64,000 nt of DNA from NCBI GenBank assembly GCA_032719365.1, contig CM064863.1, forward strand, positions 64,877,583 to 64,941,582, written 5' to 3'. Shown in pieces: positions 25,801-37,528 of this stretch (the stretch's first letter is position 1; each line of letters begins with the position of its first letter). The stretch is from Prinsepia uniflora (taxonomy: Eukaryota > Streptophyta > Magnoliopsida > Rosales > Rosaceae). Made by a program: the position numbers and the translations under genes. Under the pieces are notes generated by a model. That model did no database searches and was not told where the DNA came from. It worked only from the letters and a program-made list of their open reading frames with translations.

Positions 25801-26162
25801 GGGTTCGAGGAACCCGGTTGCCCTTGGAAACACAATTCCCAACTCAACATGACCTGACCATAATGGTCACAACTCCACACTATCGTCATATCCAATCCTG
25901 TAATATCATGATAGACGATCCTGACATAACCGTCCCACGGTTAAAACTCTAAAGCACTATTACGTTCATCCCTTAGTAGGGTCCCACACTGGCAAACCAC
26001 GATAGAACTATGACATACATAGGCATCAAATACTTAACCAAAACTATCCACAATTCATTTCCACTAACTATCAAACCGGCATCTTAACTATCAGGTTGAT
26101 AACGGCATGACCACGTAGAGACATCACATCCTCGACCTGTGTGTACCACAAGAGCAAACCGT
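22852..26162 (-). other. LARD1 internal domain, non-coding
   Basis: The main part of the internal region (the rest lies at 19431-19682). No frame exceeds ~115 codons and no gag, protease, RT or integrase motif is seen. Read on the minus strand, 25.56-25.2 kb closely matches 58.2-58.53 kb of the other LARD, including GGTTGGACAGGTTACCAGGG and TTGTCAGGGTGA(C/T)TGTACCC, so the non-coding sequence is conserved between the two. Confidence 0.75.
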
Positions 26163-26174
26163 GCTCTGATACCA
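26163..26174 (-). other. Primer binding site (tRNA-Met) of LARD1
   Basis: The minus strand reads TGGTATCAGAGC two bases after the CA end of the 5' LTR, the usual plant initiator tRNA-Met complement. Confidence 0.9.
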
Positions 26175-26176
26175 CT

Positions 26177-28447
26177 TGACACGACCCATCCCAATCCCCC
26201 GGGATTATCGCGGGATGTACCATGCTCCCGTCTGACACTAAGTGTCAGACAAAGGATAACTAAAAACCTCAGCCCGACTGGGGCTTCCAGAGTGCACCAG
26301 GATCGGTAGAGGAGTGCGATGTCTCGGCCTCTCCTACAGCCCGCATCCGTGAACAACCTGAAGGGCATTAAAACCATTAAAAGCTGTGAGTGGACGAAAA
26401 TCAATAGTTTAATAAAAACACATTTCATAAGAAGACATTTATGTCATCCACTAAAAAGTATGCATGCATTCGAAAACCAATAATCAAACCATTTAACTTA
26501 ATTAAATCATTAGGGACTTAGCCCAAAACCATAAATCCAAGTATGTGAGAACTCAGCCCAAAATCGTAAATCCAAACCATGTGGGTCCCTGCCCAAATCC
26601 ATTAACACCGAAAATCAAATCATAAATCCAATAAATCCGAAATCCAAATACATAATCCAGTAAATCCATAAATCACAATTCCATCAAACATGGTTATGTA
26701 CCAATCCTCGGCATCCCAGATGCCTGACGTCCCAGACGCCTGACGTCCCAAACGTCATGTCACGGTCCAAGCTACGTGTGCTACTTGGGGTCTCAACCCG
26801 AGTCAATCTTTGACATCCCAGATGTCTGACGTCCCAGATGTCTAGCAATCCTTCTCCTGAGTCACTATTCGGTCATGTCGCTCCGTGCAGTGACCCCTCG
26901 CAGGAAATACGCCGTGACTACTCCATCCTCCCAGATGACTAGAGGAGACAATCCATAGATATAAGGATGGTAAATGGAAAACCATTTCATAAATCATCTC
27001 AAACCGTTCAAATGGACCTACGCCCGGGATTTCCAAAAAACCATCGTAATCCACAAATCCAATTTCTCAAATCCAAAACCATTTATCCAAATCCATTTAT
27101 GGGTCCCCGACCCGAAATCACATTCATAAAACACAATTGGGCCTCATCCCCGATTTCGTAAACCAACTGGGCCCCTAGCTCAATGCCTCATTCAATCAAA
27201 TGGACTCCAAGTCCGATAGTTCGTAAACCAAATGGGTCTCAAGCCCGATTCCATATTTCCAAATCCAAAATCATACTTTTGAACCATTATTAAAACCATA
27301 AACCTTGATATACGTGCAAATATGGAAAACATCTCGAAATACGTGCAAATATGTAAATCACCAATACCATAATCATCATCATAGAAATTACATATGTAAA
27401 ACATATAAAACAGTTATGTATGCATCACAGTTTAGAAAACAATGTCCACTCACAGACTGTCCTACGCTACCGCTTCGATATGCATGTCATAAGCCCCTCT
27501 GGGATAAATCACCATCACTGGAACTCCCGAACCTATCCAAATCACATTCTACGGTCACTAATACTTCCAATAACCTTCCATTAAACCCCCGTAATTTTCC
27601 CAGATTTTAAAACGTATTTAAACTCAATTCTAAACCTTCGGACATCCCGAACTATATCGAAACGATGCCCGATCAACTCGAAACCAGTCCCAAAATGTTC
27701 GTTACATCGAATCCATGAAAACATATTTTGAACACTTCCCCAAAAATGCTCCCACGCGCCACCACGCACAGCCCAAAGGCGCTGCGAGTGGAGCCCACGC
27801 GCCGGGAACAATGTCACCCCTAACCTTGGGTGAACCCAGTTCACTGGTTATTGCTGGTTCGACTGAACAAGCGAACTGACCTGGCCGGTTCTCCCAATTC
27901 CGACCACCATTATTGATGAGGTTTTCACCTATGGCTTCGTCTAATCCTAACTAAGGGTTCTGTGGATTCAAAAACTACAAAAACGTTCAGGATTCATACC
28001 TATGACTCAAAACCCGCAACCCAGCCTTCCTCCTCTATGTTCTTCACTTTTTCGGCCACCTGGATCCACAAAACTAACACCAAATAGCTCGCCTCTGTCC
28101 CTAGAATCAAACCCAAACCATAAATACGAGTTTTAGACTTCAAACATTCAAGTTCTAAAAAAAAAGGTTAAACGGGTCGTTCGGGTTTTTCGGTTTGTCA
28201 GCCTACCTCCATCGTGGATTCCTCCCCGTCATCTTCACTAGCTTCCCAGCCTCCTTCTGCATCCAGTCTAGCAACGATTTAGGTAGGGTTGGTTGTTGTG
28301 AGTGTTTGAGTATGCTTTGTTTTTCACGGGTTTGAGAGAACATGGGGGATAGATGAAGTCTGATGATGGTGAAGATGATAAAAATGATGGAGATGAAGGG
28401 TGGAGATGAGAGGAAAAGTGAAGTGAGAAGGATGATGGACGGTGAGG

Positions 28448-28493
<46 letters not shown>

Positions 28494-28938
28494 TGTGAGG
28501 TGTGAGTAAAATATATAAAAGTGACCAATGGGAGGCAAGATCCACATTTTGGAGGTTTCAAGCCATGGGATGAGTGACACTTGTCATCATCCAAGGGCCT
28601 CACATTATTTAATTTAGCCAATCATATTTTTAGGTTTATTTAATTCGAATCCTGAGACGTAAGTTCTTGATTTCGATCTCGTGACCATAACTTCTCCGTT
28701 CGACGTCCGATTTTGACGTGCCGCCTATCTACATACTCGTAACGTCCCGATCTATGTAACGGTCCTTGGTCCTCATATGTTTGACTCCTCGGGTCAAAAG
28801 TCAACATTTTGCCCAATCTAGGGGCAAGACGGTCATTTTACACCGTCCGTTCGAATTCTCTCAACTAATCCCCGATTAGTCATTCTAAATCCATAATTAA
28901 TTAATATTTAATCTCGATATTCGGAACGGGTCGTTACA
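26177..28938 (-). repeat. LARD1 5' LTR
   Basis: Partner of 16643-19430. The minus-strand TGTAACGACCCGTTCC lies at 28938 and the ...GTGTCA end at 26177. It carries the 3' hairpin (26230-26250) and a GTCCACTCACAG / CTGTGAGTGGAC pair (about 27446 and 26383). Many scattered differences from the partner mark an older insertion than the LARD at 55.6 kb. Confidence 0.85.
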
Positions 28939-28943
28939 TTATA

Positions 28944-30345
28944 CCCTTTTCCCCTTATCCCATGTGTGGATCGAAATAGTGCATGGGGGTGTTACTTATT
29001 TATGTGTTTGTGTTGTGGAATGAGAAAACTGTGAACAAAACCGTGTGGAAAACTAGAGAAGAAAGGGGAGAGAACCAAGAATAAAGAGAGGAAAAGAAAG
29101 AGAAGAAGGAGAAAAAGAAAGGAAGAGAATTGAGGGAGAAAATGGCGGGGTAACAGAATCCAAACAAACCTAATAAATCAGAAAACATCGGAAAATCAAG
29201 CATTCGAATTGTTGAGGCCCTCCAGCGTGAAAATAAGGAGGTTGGAGTGTTTTTTGAGTCCCTCGGAGTATTGTGGGACAGAAAGGAAGAAGTTTTGGAT
29301 GCGGGAAGACGAGATGCTTGGTTTGTGAATCATGGCTAAAACTTGAAGGTGATAAGTTCCCGAAATTTATGGAGTACAGAGCAATTCAACTACGTGGACG
29401 GTGTGTGAGTGGACTTTTTTTCTATAAATTATTATGCATGCATAGTTAAATGTTTTTATTTCTTTATTATGTGATTTATGTTGCAATGATTTGAATATGA
29501 TTTCTAAATGATTATTTGGCGATTTTCTGAATTTATTGGTTGATTTCTAGGTACACATATTACAGTGCTTCTGAAATTAGTGTTTGTGGCTTAAGCCTGG
29601 GTTTGGACGTGTTTGACTTGGTTTTGAGTTAGTAAATTGTATTAAATGGCATGTAAACTGGGTTTCTACGATATTCATACTCGGGTACTACTAGTACGAT
29701 CTGGGATGTTGCATCAATGTAGTTCTGAACATAACCCGGATAGTGCTTCGTGCAGTTCACGGGGGATATTATTACAATTCGGATCGTGCTTCATGTAGTT
29801 CCCTGACTAAATTGTGCTTGCTAATATCATGCCTACGAGATGCGAGTCTCGTGCATGGCCTAGTAATAAGGCAAGTATATGAGTCGAGGATAGATTTAGG
29901 GCTGGAATGGATTCTGCATTATTAGGCCGGATACTGAATATTATGCTCCGGTATAGGAGAAATTATGTGGGCCCAGCTAGTGAGCGAGCCAAAAAGGCTA
30001 AGGTCGCAATGTTTGTGGACTAGTTGGACTCAGATAAGATAAATGAGTGAGCTCCTCGGTTAGGATTACTTATGTTAGTGATCACACATGTTGATGGTGG
30101 CATGGATTATGAAATATCGATTTAGGACTCGAATAGAAGCCATGATATTGGATTAGGGCTCAGAAGGAGTTAGAATCGGGAACTAGGTCTCAGGAGGAGT
30201 TGGAAGGTTGAAATATTAGTTACTAATCCAAATAGCGAATGAAGAATCAGGTAGGAACCCGAGGCATGATTGCATACTCGATCTTTCTAATTGATTAATG
30301 TACAGATTGGAATTTCGAGCACGAAATTATTTAAGAAGGGTAGAT
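28944..30345 (+). other. Element A: remaining LTR and truncated internal part
   Basis: 28944 to about 29.8 kb aligns with 36.57-37.45 kb (LTR). It then diverges into sequence that must be internal and ends in GAAATTATTTAAGAAGGG, which resembles the GAAATTAATTAAGGAGGG polypurine tract of the other elements, immediately before the second LTR start at 30346. A deletion therefore removed the 5' LTR end, the primer site and most of the interior. No gene seen. Confidence 0.6.
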
Positions 30346-31419
30346 TGTAATGGCTTGGAAATTCGAAAAAGAAAATTTTGGAAATTTAGTAAGGAAATTA
30401 ACGATTTTTCCCTTTTTGGGGTCAAAGGTTGACGTTTTACTCTGGGTACTTTTTGGAGTTTTGAAAAGGACTATTTCTTAAGTCTCGAAGTTCTGAGTCC
30501 ATACAGGCACTAATTAAAAGATCGAACTTATCGCTCGATATTTCGCCGATATATCAGAAATTGGAAGGAGCGATTCCTAAAGGAGGGTGAAGGAAATTAT
30601 TCCTGGAAAATCAATGATATCATTCAATACCGATGAATATCGGCAATATTAAACGATATCAGCAATTTTCCAAAGAATTCGACGAAAACCCAAGTAGATG
30701 TAGGCTCAATTCGACGAAAAAAATAATTCATCAGTGATTCATTGCCTTTCAGACCCATTGCCTTTGATTTTGCCCAAATTTTCCCAAATTCATTCTCACC
30801 TTTGCAGACCCATTGCCTTTCAGAGAGCAACCCCAATCTCTATCTCCCTCCCTCTTCAATTCAAGCCCTCATGGTGTAGGCCATCTTCGAAGCACAGCAG
30901 CGTCGACGATCGAACCTCTCGATGAAGTAGCAGCAACTAGTCGACAAAGTAGCAGCAGCTAGTCGATGATCAAACGGTCGAACCTTTGGAACCTCTCGAC
31001 AACTCTCAAATGACCGAACCTCTCGAACGGTGGAACCTCTCAAAAATCTCAAACCAGTCGACGACCTCACGGTCTCTGGAACATCTCCAACCTCTCGACG
31101 GCCTCTCGTACCTTTCAGCGGCCCGTCGAAAGGTTGAACCTCTCCACAACGTCTCTTTGTTTCTCTGTCCTCCTTCAAGTGCTCAACCGATCTAAAAGAC
31201 CAAAACGACTAAACACGACTACATGAGTACTGGAGACTTGTACCAAGTTCTATTAAGTATCTCTTTCTTTCGTTAATTATAAAAAACAAATTTATGCATC
31301 TTTGATTATGATTATGATTATAATAATTATTATTTATTATAATAATAATAATTATTATTGTTATTATTATCAAAATCTAACTTGGAATAGCCATTACAAT
31401 TGCAAAGATTTTTTTATAC

Positions 31420-31507
<88 letters not shown>
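31420..31507. repeat. (ATT)n microsatellite
   Basis: Nearly 30 ATT units. Poly-Ile and poly-Leu frames across it are artefacts. Confidence 0.95.
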
Positions 31508-31508
<1 letters not shown>

Positions 31509-32279
31509 GTCATTATCAAATTCTAATAATTTTTATATATAATAGACTTTGTAAAATGACAAGTGAAAGCTGCCTAAGAATTGGAAGAATTGATCCAGCA
31601 TGGAAACATGACATTACAATTCATGGAAATAAAAACGGTGACATATGTTCTTTTTGTAAACTTGTGTTCCAAACCGGAGGCATAACGCGATTAAAATATC
31701 ATATAGCAAGTGTATCCAAACAAAAAATGTTCAAAAATGTAAAGAAGTACCTAAAGGTATTACGGATGAGGTTAGAGCATGGATCAAAAGTAAAGATGCT
31801 ACTAAATAGAATACGAATACGATTAAAGGTTTATGTTGGTTTTTGAATAAGATGTATTATAATTGAAATTACATGTAATAATTATGGGAAAGTTATGAGA
31901 TGTTGTCTATACAAGAGCTCAGTAGTTAAGTGAATTGCTTGAACCTTAAACTAATTGTGCGTATTGGTTCCATAAGTATGTGAAAAAGTTATTGTGCCTA
32001 ATTATACTATATTGTTGGAGGAATATGATTATAATGATGGTAAGAGGTAAGATTACTATGTGAGACATTGATGCCATGATTTGGGTAGTTGGTGCGCCCA
32101 ATTCTAATATAGGTTCCTAAACAATGATTTATTGTAAGTGTGACAAATTTATGGAAGTTAAGCTCTTTTATGAAATATGGTAATTTGTTAGACTTAAGGT
32201 TTAGGTAATTTAGAGGAAGCTTAATGTTGGAAATTGGCGGCATTGCAATAGCAATGATAATAAGGTCGGGTAGGTTTGT

Positions 32280-32551
32280 ACATGGTTATATTGGCGATTG
32301 TACAATAAGAAGAAAAACCCTATTTAGGGGCAAACTAGAAATTTTTGTCCTTGTTGGGGTTAGAGGGTCGGATGAAGGCGGTACCCCGCAAGGGAGGAAT
32401 TCTTTTTTATTAAGAAGAGTTACTTGGAAGTGCGAAAGCAATTTGTATATCCCTTGTCCAATAGGAGCTGTCAGACGGGAGCAGGACCACCCTGATCCCT
32501 AGGGTAATTGGAATGGGTCCTGTAAGCTACTTATGAAATTGGTATCAAGCG
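32280..32551 (+). mobile_element. LTR 3' end with primer-site-like sequence, fragment
   Basis: GTCAGACGGGAGCAGGACC followed by AATTGGAATGGGTCCTGT (to 32523) matches the terminus of the other LTRs here. Fifteen bases further on TGGTATCAAGCG (32540-32551) resembles the tRNA-Met primer site with changes. It is the 3' end of an LTR plus the start of an interior, lodged inside the hAT element. The left edge is uncertain. Confidence 0.5.
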
Positions 32552-33040
32552 TGGTGCTCCAGGAGCAAGTAGCAATCGTTAACAACCTCAACAGTATCTC
32601 CAGTCACAAAGTTTGCGTGATCTACTTCCAATTCCTCCGAAACCAAAGCTTTACAAAACCTCAAGAAGTCAACTGAAGACTGTAAAGTTTATGTGGAAAG
32701 GTACTTAAGAAAAGTTGGGTCGATATATAAACAAATTTTTTATATATGAAGGTGTGGCTCCAAATAAAGCCAACTCTCACCATTTTAAGAACATGATTAT
32801 TAAAGGTCAATGATCAGGTATTATAATAAATTAATTTATGATATATTTTTATTTAAATTATGAAATATCATTAATTGCTAATTTATGTTTTTGTTTACGG
32901 GTGAAGGTGTGATGTAACACCCGTGTTTTGAGAAGAACGGTGAACAATCCCACACCGCTCGGGGAGGGAAATGTGAAGTGCCTTATATGTGTGAGCACAT
33001 GTTTATCTAGCATGAGGCCTTTTGGGAGCTCACATGCTTT

Positions 33041-33120
33041 GGATTCCTTAGGAACTTCAAAGTTAAGCTAGTTTAGACTGGTGCAATCCTAGGATGGGTG
33101 ACCTACTGGGAAGTTGCACG
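33041..33120 (+). ncRNA. 5S rRNA-derived segment in Cassandra 5' LTR
   Basis: Matches the middle and 3' part of plant 5S rRNA: GGATTCC..AGGAACTTC, box A AGTTAAGC (33061-33068) and box C AGGATGGGTGACC (33091-33103), then CTGGGAAGTTGCACG. In Cassandra this segment can act as an internal RNA polymerase III promoter. Box C is intact here. It is not a ribosomal 5S gene. Confidence 0.85.
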
Positions 33121-33394
33121 TGAATTCTCAGAAACAAAACCGTGAGGGCTGGGCCCAAAGCGGATAATATTGTGCTAGATGGATTGGGTCGTGACAAAAT
33201 GGTATCAGAGCTGGATCCCAACCGAAAGTGTGCCAGCGAGGACGCTGGGCCCCCATGGGGGTGGATTGTAACACCCGTATCTTGAGAACAACGGTGAACA
33301 ATCTCACACTACTTGGGGAGGGAAAGGTGAAGTGCCTTATATGTGTGGGCATGTATCTATCTAGCATGAGGCCTTTTGGGGGCTCACTGGTTTT

Positions 33395-33474
33395 GGATTC
33401 CTTGGGAACTCCAAAGTTAAACGAGTTTGGGCTAGTACAATCCCAAGATAGATGACCTATTGGGAAGTTGCGCG
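33395..33474 (+). ncRNA. 5S rRNA-derived segment in Cassandra 3' LTR, decayed
   Basis: Same segment as in the 5' LTR, but box A reads AGTTAAAC and box C reads AAGATAGATGACC, so the polymerase III promoter is weakened compared with the 5' copy. Confidence 0.8.
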
Positions 33475-36460
33475 TGAGTTCCCAGAAACAAAATCGTGAG
33501 GGCTGGGCCCAAAGCATACAATATCGTGTTAAATGGGTCGAGTCGTGACATGTGCCCACTTCATCGCCATATGAAGTGAAAACTAAATACCTTCCCATGG
33601 AGTATGAAGATATAACGGCGTATGTGGCACTACAAAAGAGACAATGGGAAAATTATGGATGCACCATAATGTGTGATGGTAGGATTAGTCCAACGAAGTT
33701 GTCCATAATCAACTTCATGGTATATAGTAAGGGTTCAACCATATTTCTTAGGTGAGGTGATTCTTCTAACATAATTAAAGACTATTTGTACATACATGAT
33801 TTGTTAAAGGGAGTTGTTCAAGAGGTTGGAGTACAGAATGTCGTATAGATTGTTATTGATAATGGTGTTCAGATTGTTACTGATAATGGCTCAAACTTTA
33901 AGAAGGGTGGAAAAGAGACGATGAAGAGATATCCTATCTATTAGACTTCTTGTGCAACATATTGTATAGACCCAATATTTGAAGTGATTGGGAAGAATGA
34001 GACAATGTCGATCATCATTAAAAATGCTAGGCAGCTAACAAACTACATCTACAATCATTTATGGTTACTTGCTCAGATGCATGAGTTTTGTCAAGGAGAC
34101 TTGGTTCGTCCAGGTGCAACTAGGTTCTCAACCAACTATATTTGCAAAAAATAGTATACTAAAACATAAAGTTAGCCTTAGGAGATTGTTTACAAGTGAG
34201 CAATGGCATGGTAGCCCACTAAGTAGGAAAGTGGAAGGTAAGAGGGTTGATGTTCATATCCTAGACCAAAGATTCTTGGAGTCCTTGGAAATGATGCAGT
34301 CCATATATGAATCTCTATACAACATCCTTCAAATTGTTGATACAGAGGTAGTCCTAACCATGCCCATCTTGTATGATATGTTTAATCAGATGAAAGAAAA
34401 GATAACACATCTTAAAAGAAAGAAATAGGTCCTCGAAATCATACAAGAGCGATGGGAAAAAACATTAGTGCATCCATTACATGTCACTGATATATTTCTA
34501 TCTTATTGTACTACTTAGTATTGTCTCTTATTGTTGTTTACTAAGTAAATTTCATTCATGATTTACAGCTTATTACTTGAATTCAAGATATCAATATCAA
34601 ACAGGTGGTGGACATAACTCATATCTCATGCAATTAGTTCAGTAAATATTTCTAAAACTAAATCTAGATGGTCAAGTGGGTTTACAAACTTTTGGAAATG
34701 ACGTAAGTTCACTACCAAATATGAACCTTGATATTTTTGAAATTCTACATCCATTGCATGATATTAAAACCATTCTTAATGTACTTGATCAACTCTAGAG
34801 ATGGTAAGAAAACATTTAGTTCACCTATGGCTATTCAATCATGAACGACGATGCCCCTATGTATATTCTTGTATTTAACTTGATATTGCATAAAACTTTA
34901 TAATGCCTCTTACATTAAACTTGATATTGGCATCAGAGTGCTGGGAACTGTATGGCCAAGCCTCTTCAGTCTTGCAAAAAATTACAATTCGTATATTATC
35001 ACAAACAACGTCATCTTTGGCATGTGAGAGAAATTGGAGTACATTTTCCCTAATTCATATAAAACAAAATAATTGCATTGCATATTCAAAGTTATAACAA
35101 CTTGTTTTCTGCTATATGAAACTTAAGTTAAGAGATGAAGATGCTAAGTCTAGTAAAGTTGTGAAGAAGACTATCTTTTGGAAATTGCTGGTCAGCACAT
35201 GGATGGTAATGAGGTTGATCCACTTCAAGGAGGGATTATGCCAGCTCACTTGGATGATGATAGAGGAAGACCCGACCAGCGAGTAGCCCACATTTCTAGT
35301 GAACAAAGTGTTAATGTTGATAGAGTTCTATCTGAAAAAGTGGGGAGAGAGGAAATAGGAAGTGATCAGGAGATGTCTTCATGGGAGATATCAATGCTTG
35401 GTTATACCAATCGACATGACTTGAGAGCTGATGCTACAACTAGGGGAAATAATCAAAATAATTTCACAAATGATTATGATGATGGAGGAGATGATGTTGA
35501 AACAAACGGTGAAAACAAGAATGACAGAAGAGATGATGATGGGGGGAAATGAACATGTATCCCAAACATATGCACCCTTAAGCCCATATACTAGAGAGGT
35601 AGACTTTACTCATGCCACCCAAGATTACGAGCATGGATGTAGAGAAGGTGGAGTAGGAATCAGTGGTATTGGGAAAGACTACATTAGGATATGCAACATA
35701 TATGAAGTTTATGAAAATCCATCTTCTGAGGATTGCATGGAAATTCTTTTTGAGTAAATGAATTTAGGCTCTGATCCTAGTAACAACTCAAATAAACCAT
35801 ATGCTTATGAACAATATGGCTACCACCAATTAGACAACCTTCTCCCTCAAATGCCATATGGCTATGGAGGATATGAAGATCCTTATCTCAATGAAGGTTA
35901 TGGAGAAGTTAGTTGGATAAATCCTAACTACCCTATCCATGGAGAAAGAGTAGGGAGCTCAAAGGAGATATATGAATACTATGTCCAAGCATACATTTCC
36001 ACTTGGTTAAGTAGCATCACTTGGCAAGACTTTTGTGTCTTGGTAGATGGAGCCAATTTGTTTCAATCTGGTAGACACTCTACTTGTTTTTTTATGAAGT
36101 TCAATGTGTGAAGTATTCTTAGTGCAAAATTATCAATAAAATTATGTTTTAATTCATGTTTATCTTTAAGGTTTTATACATGCTAGTCATCATCAGACCA
36201 TATTGTATCATATTATATATCATATATTTATTATATGAAAGTCATTTTATAATTTTTATTCGTCCTATATAATTATTATTGGGTACTTAAGTGTTTCTCG
36301 AAGTTTCATTGAAAATTTCCAATTTTTATACTAAATTTCCTTTATTTTTGTTGACCGTAAACGATATCGATAGCGATATCAATATGTCCATCGATATATC
36401 CGTAAATTTGACTGTCAATATTTTCGTCGATATCGATATTTCAATTCTTGCGTACAGGTA

Positions 36461-37528
36461 ACACATAAATATAAGAGATCAGGAGAGTTCGTTACGAGTC
36501 TAAATGGCATAGGGGCTTTTTGGTAATTTTACAAGGAGATATTTAGTTGATTTTGAGGGATGGTGGCATGTTTCATCCTTATCCCTTTTTCCCCATATCC
36601 CATGTGCGCACCGACATAGTGCATAAGAGTGTTACTTATTTGTGTGTTTGTGTTATGGGAGGAGGAACCCGTGAACAAAACTGTGAGGAAAACCAAAGAA
36701 GAAAAGGGAGAAAACCAAGAAGAAAGAGAGGAAAAGAAAAAGAAGAAGAAAGGAACAGGAAGAGAGGGTGAGAAGAACTAGAGAACAGAACCCAAACAAA
36801 CCCAATAAACCGGGAAAAATTGAAAAATCGGGCATTCAAACTCTTGAGGATCTCCGGCATGAAAATAAGGAGTATGAAGTGTTTTTTGAGTCCCTCGGAG
36901 TATTATGGGACAAAAAGGAAGAAGTTTTAGGCACAGGAAGGTGAGAGACTTGGTTTGTGAACCATGGCAAAAACTTGAAGGTGGTAAGTTCCCAGAATTT
37001 ATGGAGGAGTACGCAGCTCGAAATTCAACTGCGAGGACAGTGTGTGAGTAAACCTTCTTTCTATACATTATTATGCATGCATAGTTAAATGTTTTGATTG
37101 CTTTATTACGTGATTTATGTTGCAATAATTTAAATATGATTTCTAAATGATTTTTTTGACGATTTTTTGAATTTATCGATTGATTTCTAGATACATGTTT
37201 TACAGTACTTTCTAAAATTAGTGTTTGGGGCTTAGGCCCGGGTTTGGATGTGTTTGACTTGGTTTTATGTTAGTAAATTGTGTTAAATGGCATGTGAACT
37301 GGTTTTCTACGATAGCCATTCTCGGGTAATACTAGTACGGTCCAGACGTTGAGTGAATGCAGTTCCCAGACATGACCCGAATGGTGCTTCGTGTAACTCT
37401 TGGGAGATACTATTACATTTCGGATGGTGCTTCATGCAATTTTCGGACTATACTCGGATGGTGTTATGTTCGGTTCCCAAGTTAGCATAGTGTAGTTATG
37501 TTACCTGTTGTGACTAGTACTTGTGATT
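36461..37528 (+). other. Element A second LTR, middle part
   Basis: Continues the LTR begun at 30346 after the hAT insertion. It contains the uninterrupted sequence CATCCTTATCCC (36,571-36,582) at the point where LARD1 entered the first LTR, and a purine-rich tract at about 36.66-36.78 kb. No gene seen; the Phe/Leu/Ser-rich minus-strand frames come from the purine tract. Confidence 0.65.

Larger units (their letters stand above)
16643..28938 (-). mobile_element. LARD1: large non-coding LTR retrotransposon, minus strand
   Basis: Two LTRs of about 2.8 kb (16643-19430 = 3' LTR, 26177-28938 = 5' LTR) flank an internal region that is ~3.6 kb once a nested solo LTR is removed. The LTRs run TGTAACGACCCG to GTGTCA. 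Next to the 5' LTR is the tRNA-Met primer site (26163-26174), and next to the 3' LTR a polypyrimidine run on the plus strand (19433-19444), which is the polypurine tract. Flanks are TTATC (16638-16642) and TTATA (28939-28943), a target duplication with one change. A related unoccupied site at 36,571-36,580 reads CATCCTTATC. Long LTRs with a non-coding internal domain define a LARD. Confidence 0.85.
32913..33550 (+). mobile_element. Cassandra TRIM retrotransposon, complete, 638 bp
   Basis: Two 284-bp LTRs (32913-33196 and 33267-33550), each running TGTAACACCCGT to GTCGTGACA, flank a 70-bp interior. The interior has a tRNA-Met primer site (TGGTATCAGAGC, 33200-33211) and a short purine run GGGGGTGGA before the second LTR. 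Each LTR carries a 5S rRNA-derived segment, the hallmark of Cassandra. Flanks TGTGA (32908-32912) and TGTGC (33551-33555) form a 5-bp target duplication with one change. There is no coding capacity; Cassandra moves with proteins supplied by other elements. The LTRs differ at many sites, so the insertion is old. Confidence 0.92.
31556..36111 (+). pseudogene. hAT transposase-like gene with BED finger and DUF659, broken
   Basis: Pieces in order. From ATG 31556: a BED zinc finger with CSFCKLVFQTGG and KYHIA (C-x2-C...H). From 33551: PTSSPYEVKTKYL, then the DUF659 core QWENYGCTIMCDG..SPTKLSIINFMVYSKG (33630-33755). About 34.07-34.43 kb: QLRRLFTSEQW-like and HILDQRFLESLEMMQSIYE helices. About 34.92-35.09 kb: the C-terminal dimerisation block WELYGQASSVLQKITIRILS and CERNWSTFSLIH. 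About 35.58-36.11 kb: a Tyr/Gly/Asn-rich tail. Stops, frameshifts and a small internal duplication (about 33849-33896, two copies of a VTDNG-like piece) break it, and a Cassandra element sits in the coding part. Such proteins normally cut and rejoin hAT ends; this one cannot be made whole as it stands. Confidence 0.75.
30510..36452 (+). mobile_element. hAT-type DNA transposon (BED/DUF659/dimerisation), defective
   Basis: Flanked by TACAGGCA (30502-30509) and TACAGGTA (36453-36460), an 8-bp target duplication with one mismatch, the length typical of hAT elements. The LTR of element A is continuous across the join. The ends are rich in CGATATCGAT-like subterminal motifs. Inside are remains of a hAT protein (see pseudogene), an (ATT)n run, a complete Cassandra element and a stray LTR tail. 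Terminal inverted repeats are weak (AATTAAAAGATCG versus AATTGAAATATCG), so the exact edges rest on the target duplication. Confidence 0.65.

Noticed and set aside
31302..31846. Poly-Ile and poly-Leu proteins
   Set aside because: The hydrophobic runs come from the (ATT)n microsatellite. Only the part after ATG 31556 resembles a protein (BED finger).
33041..33120. A genuine 5S rRNA gene
   Set aside because: The 5' third of 5S is missing and the segment lies inside a Cassandra LTR with primer site and target duplication.
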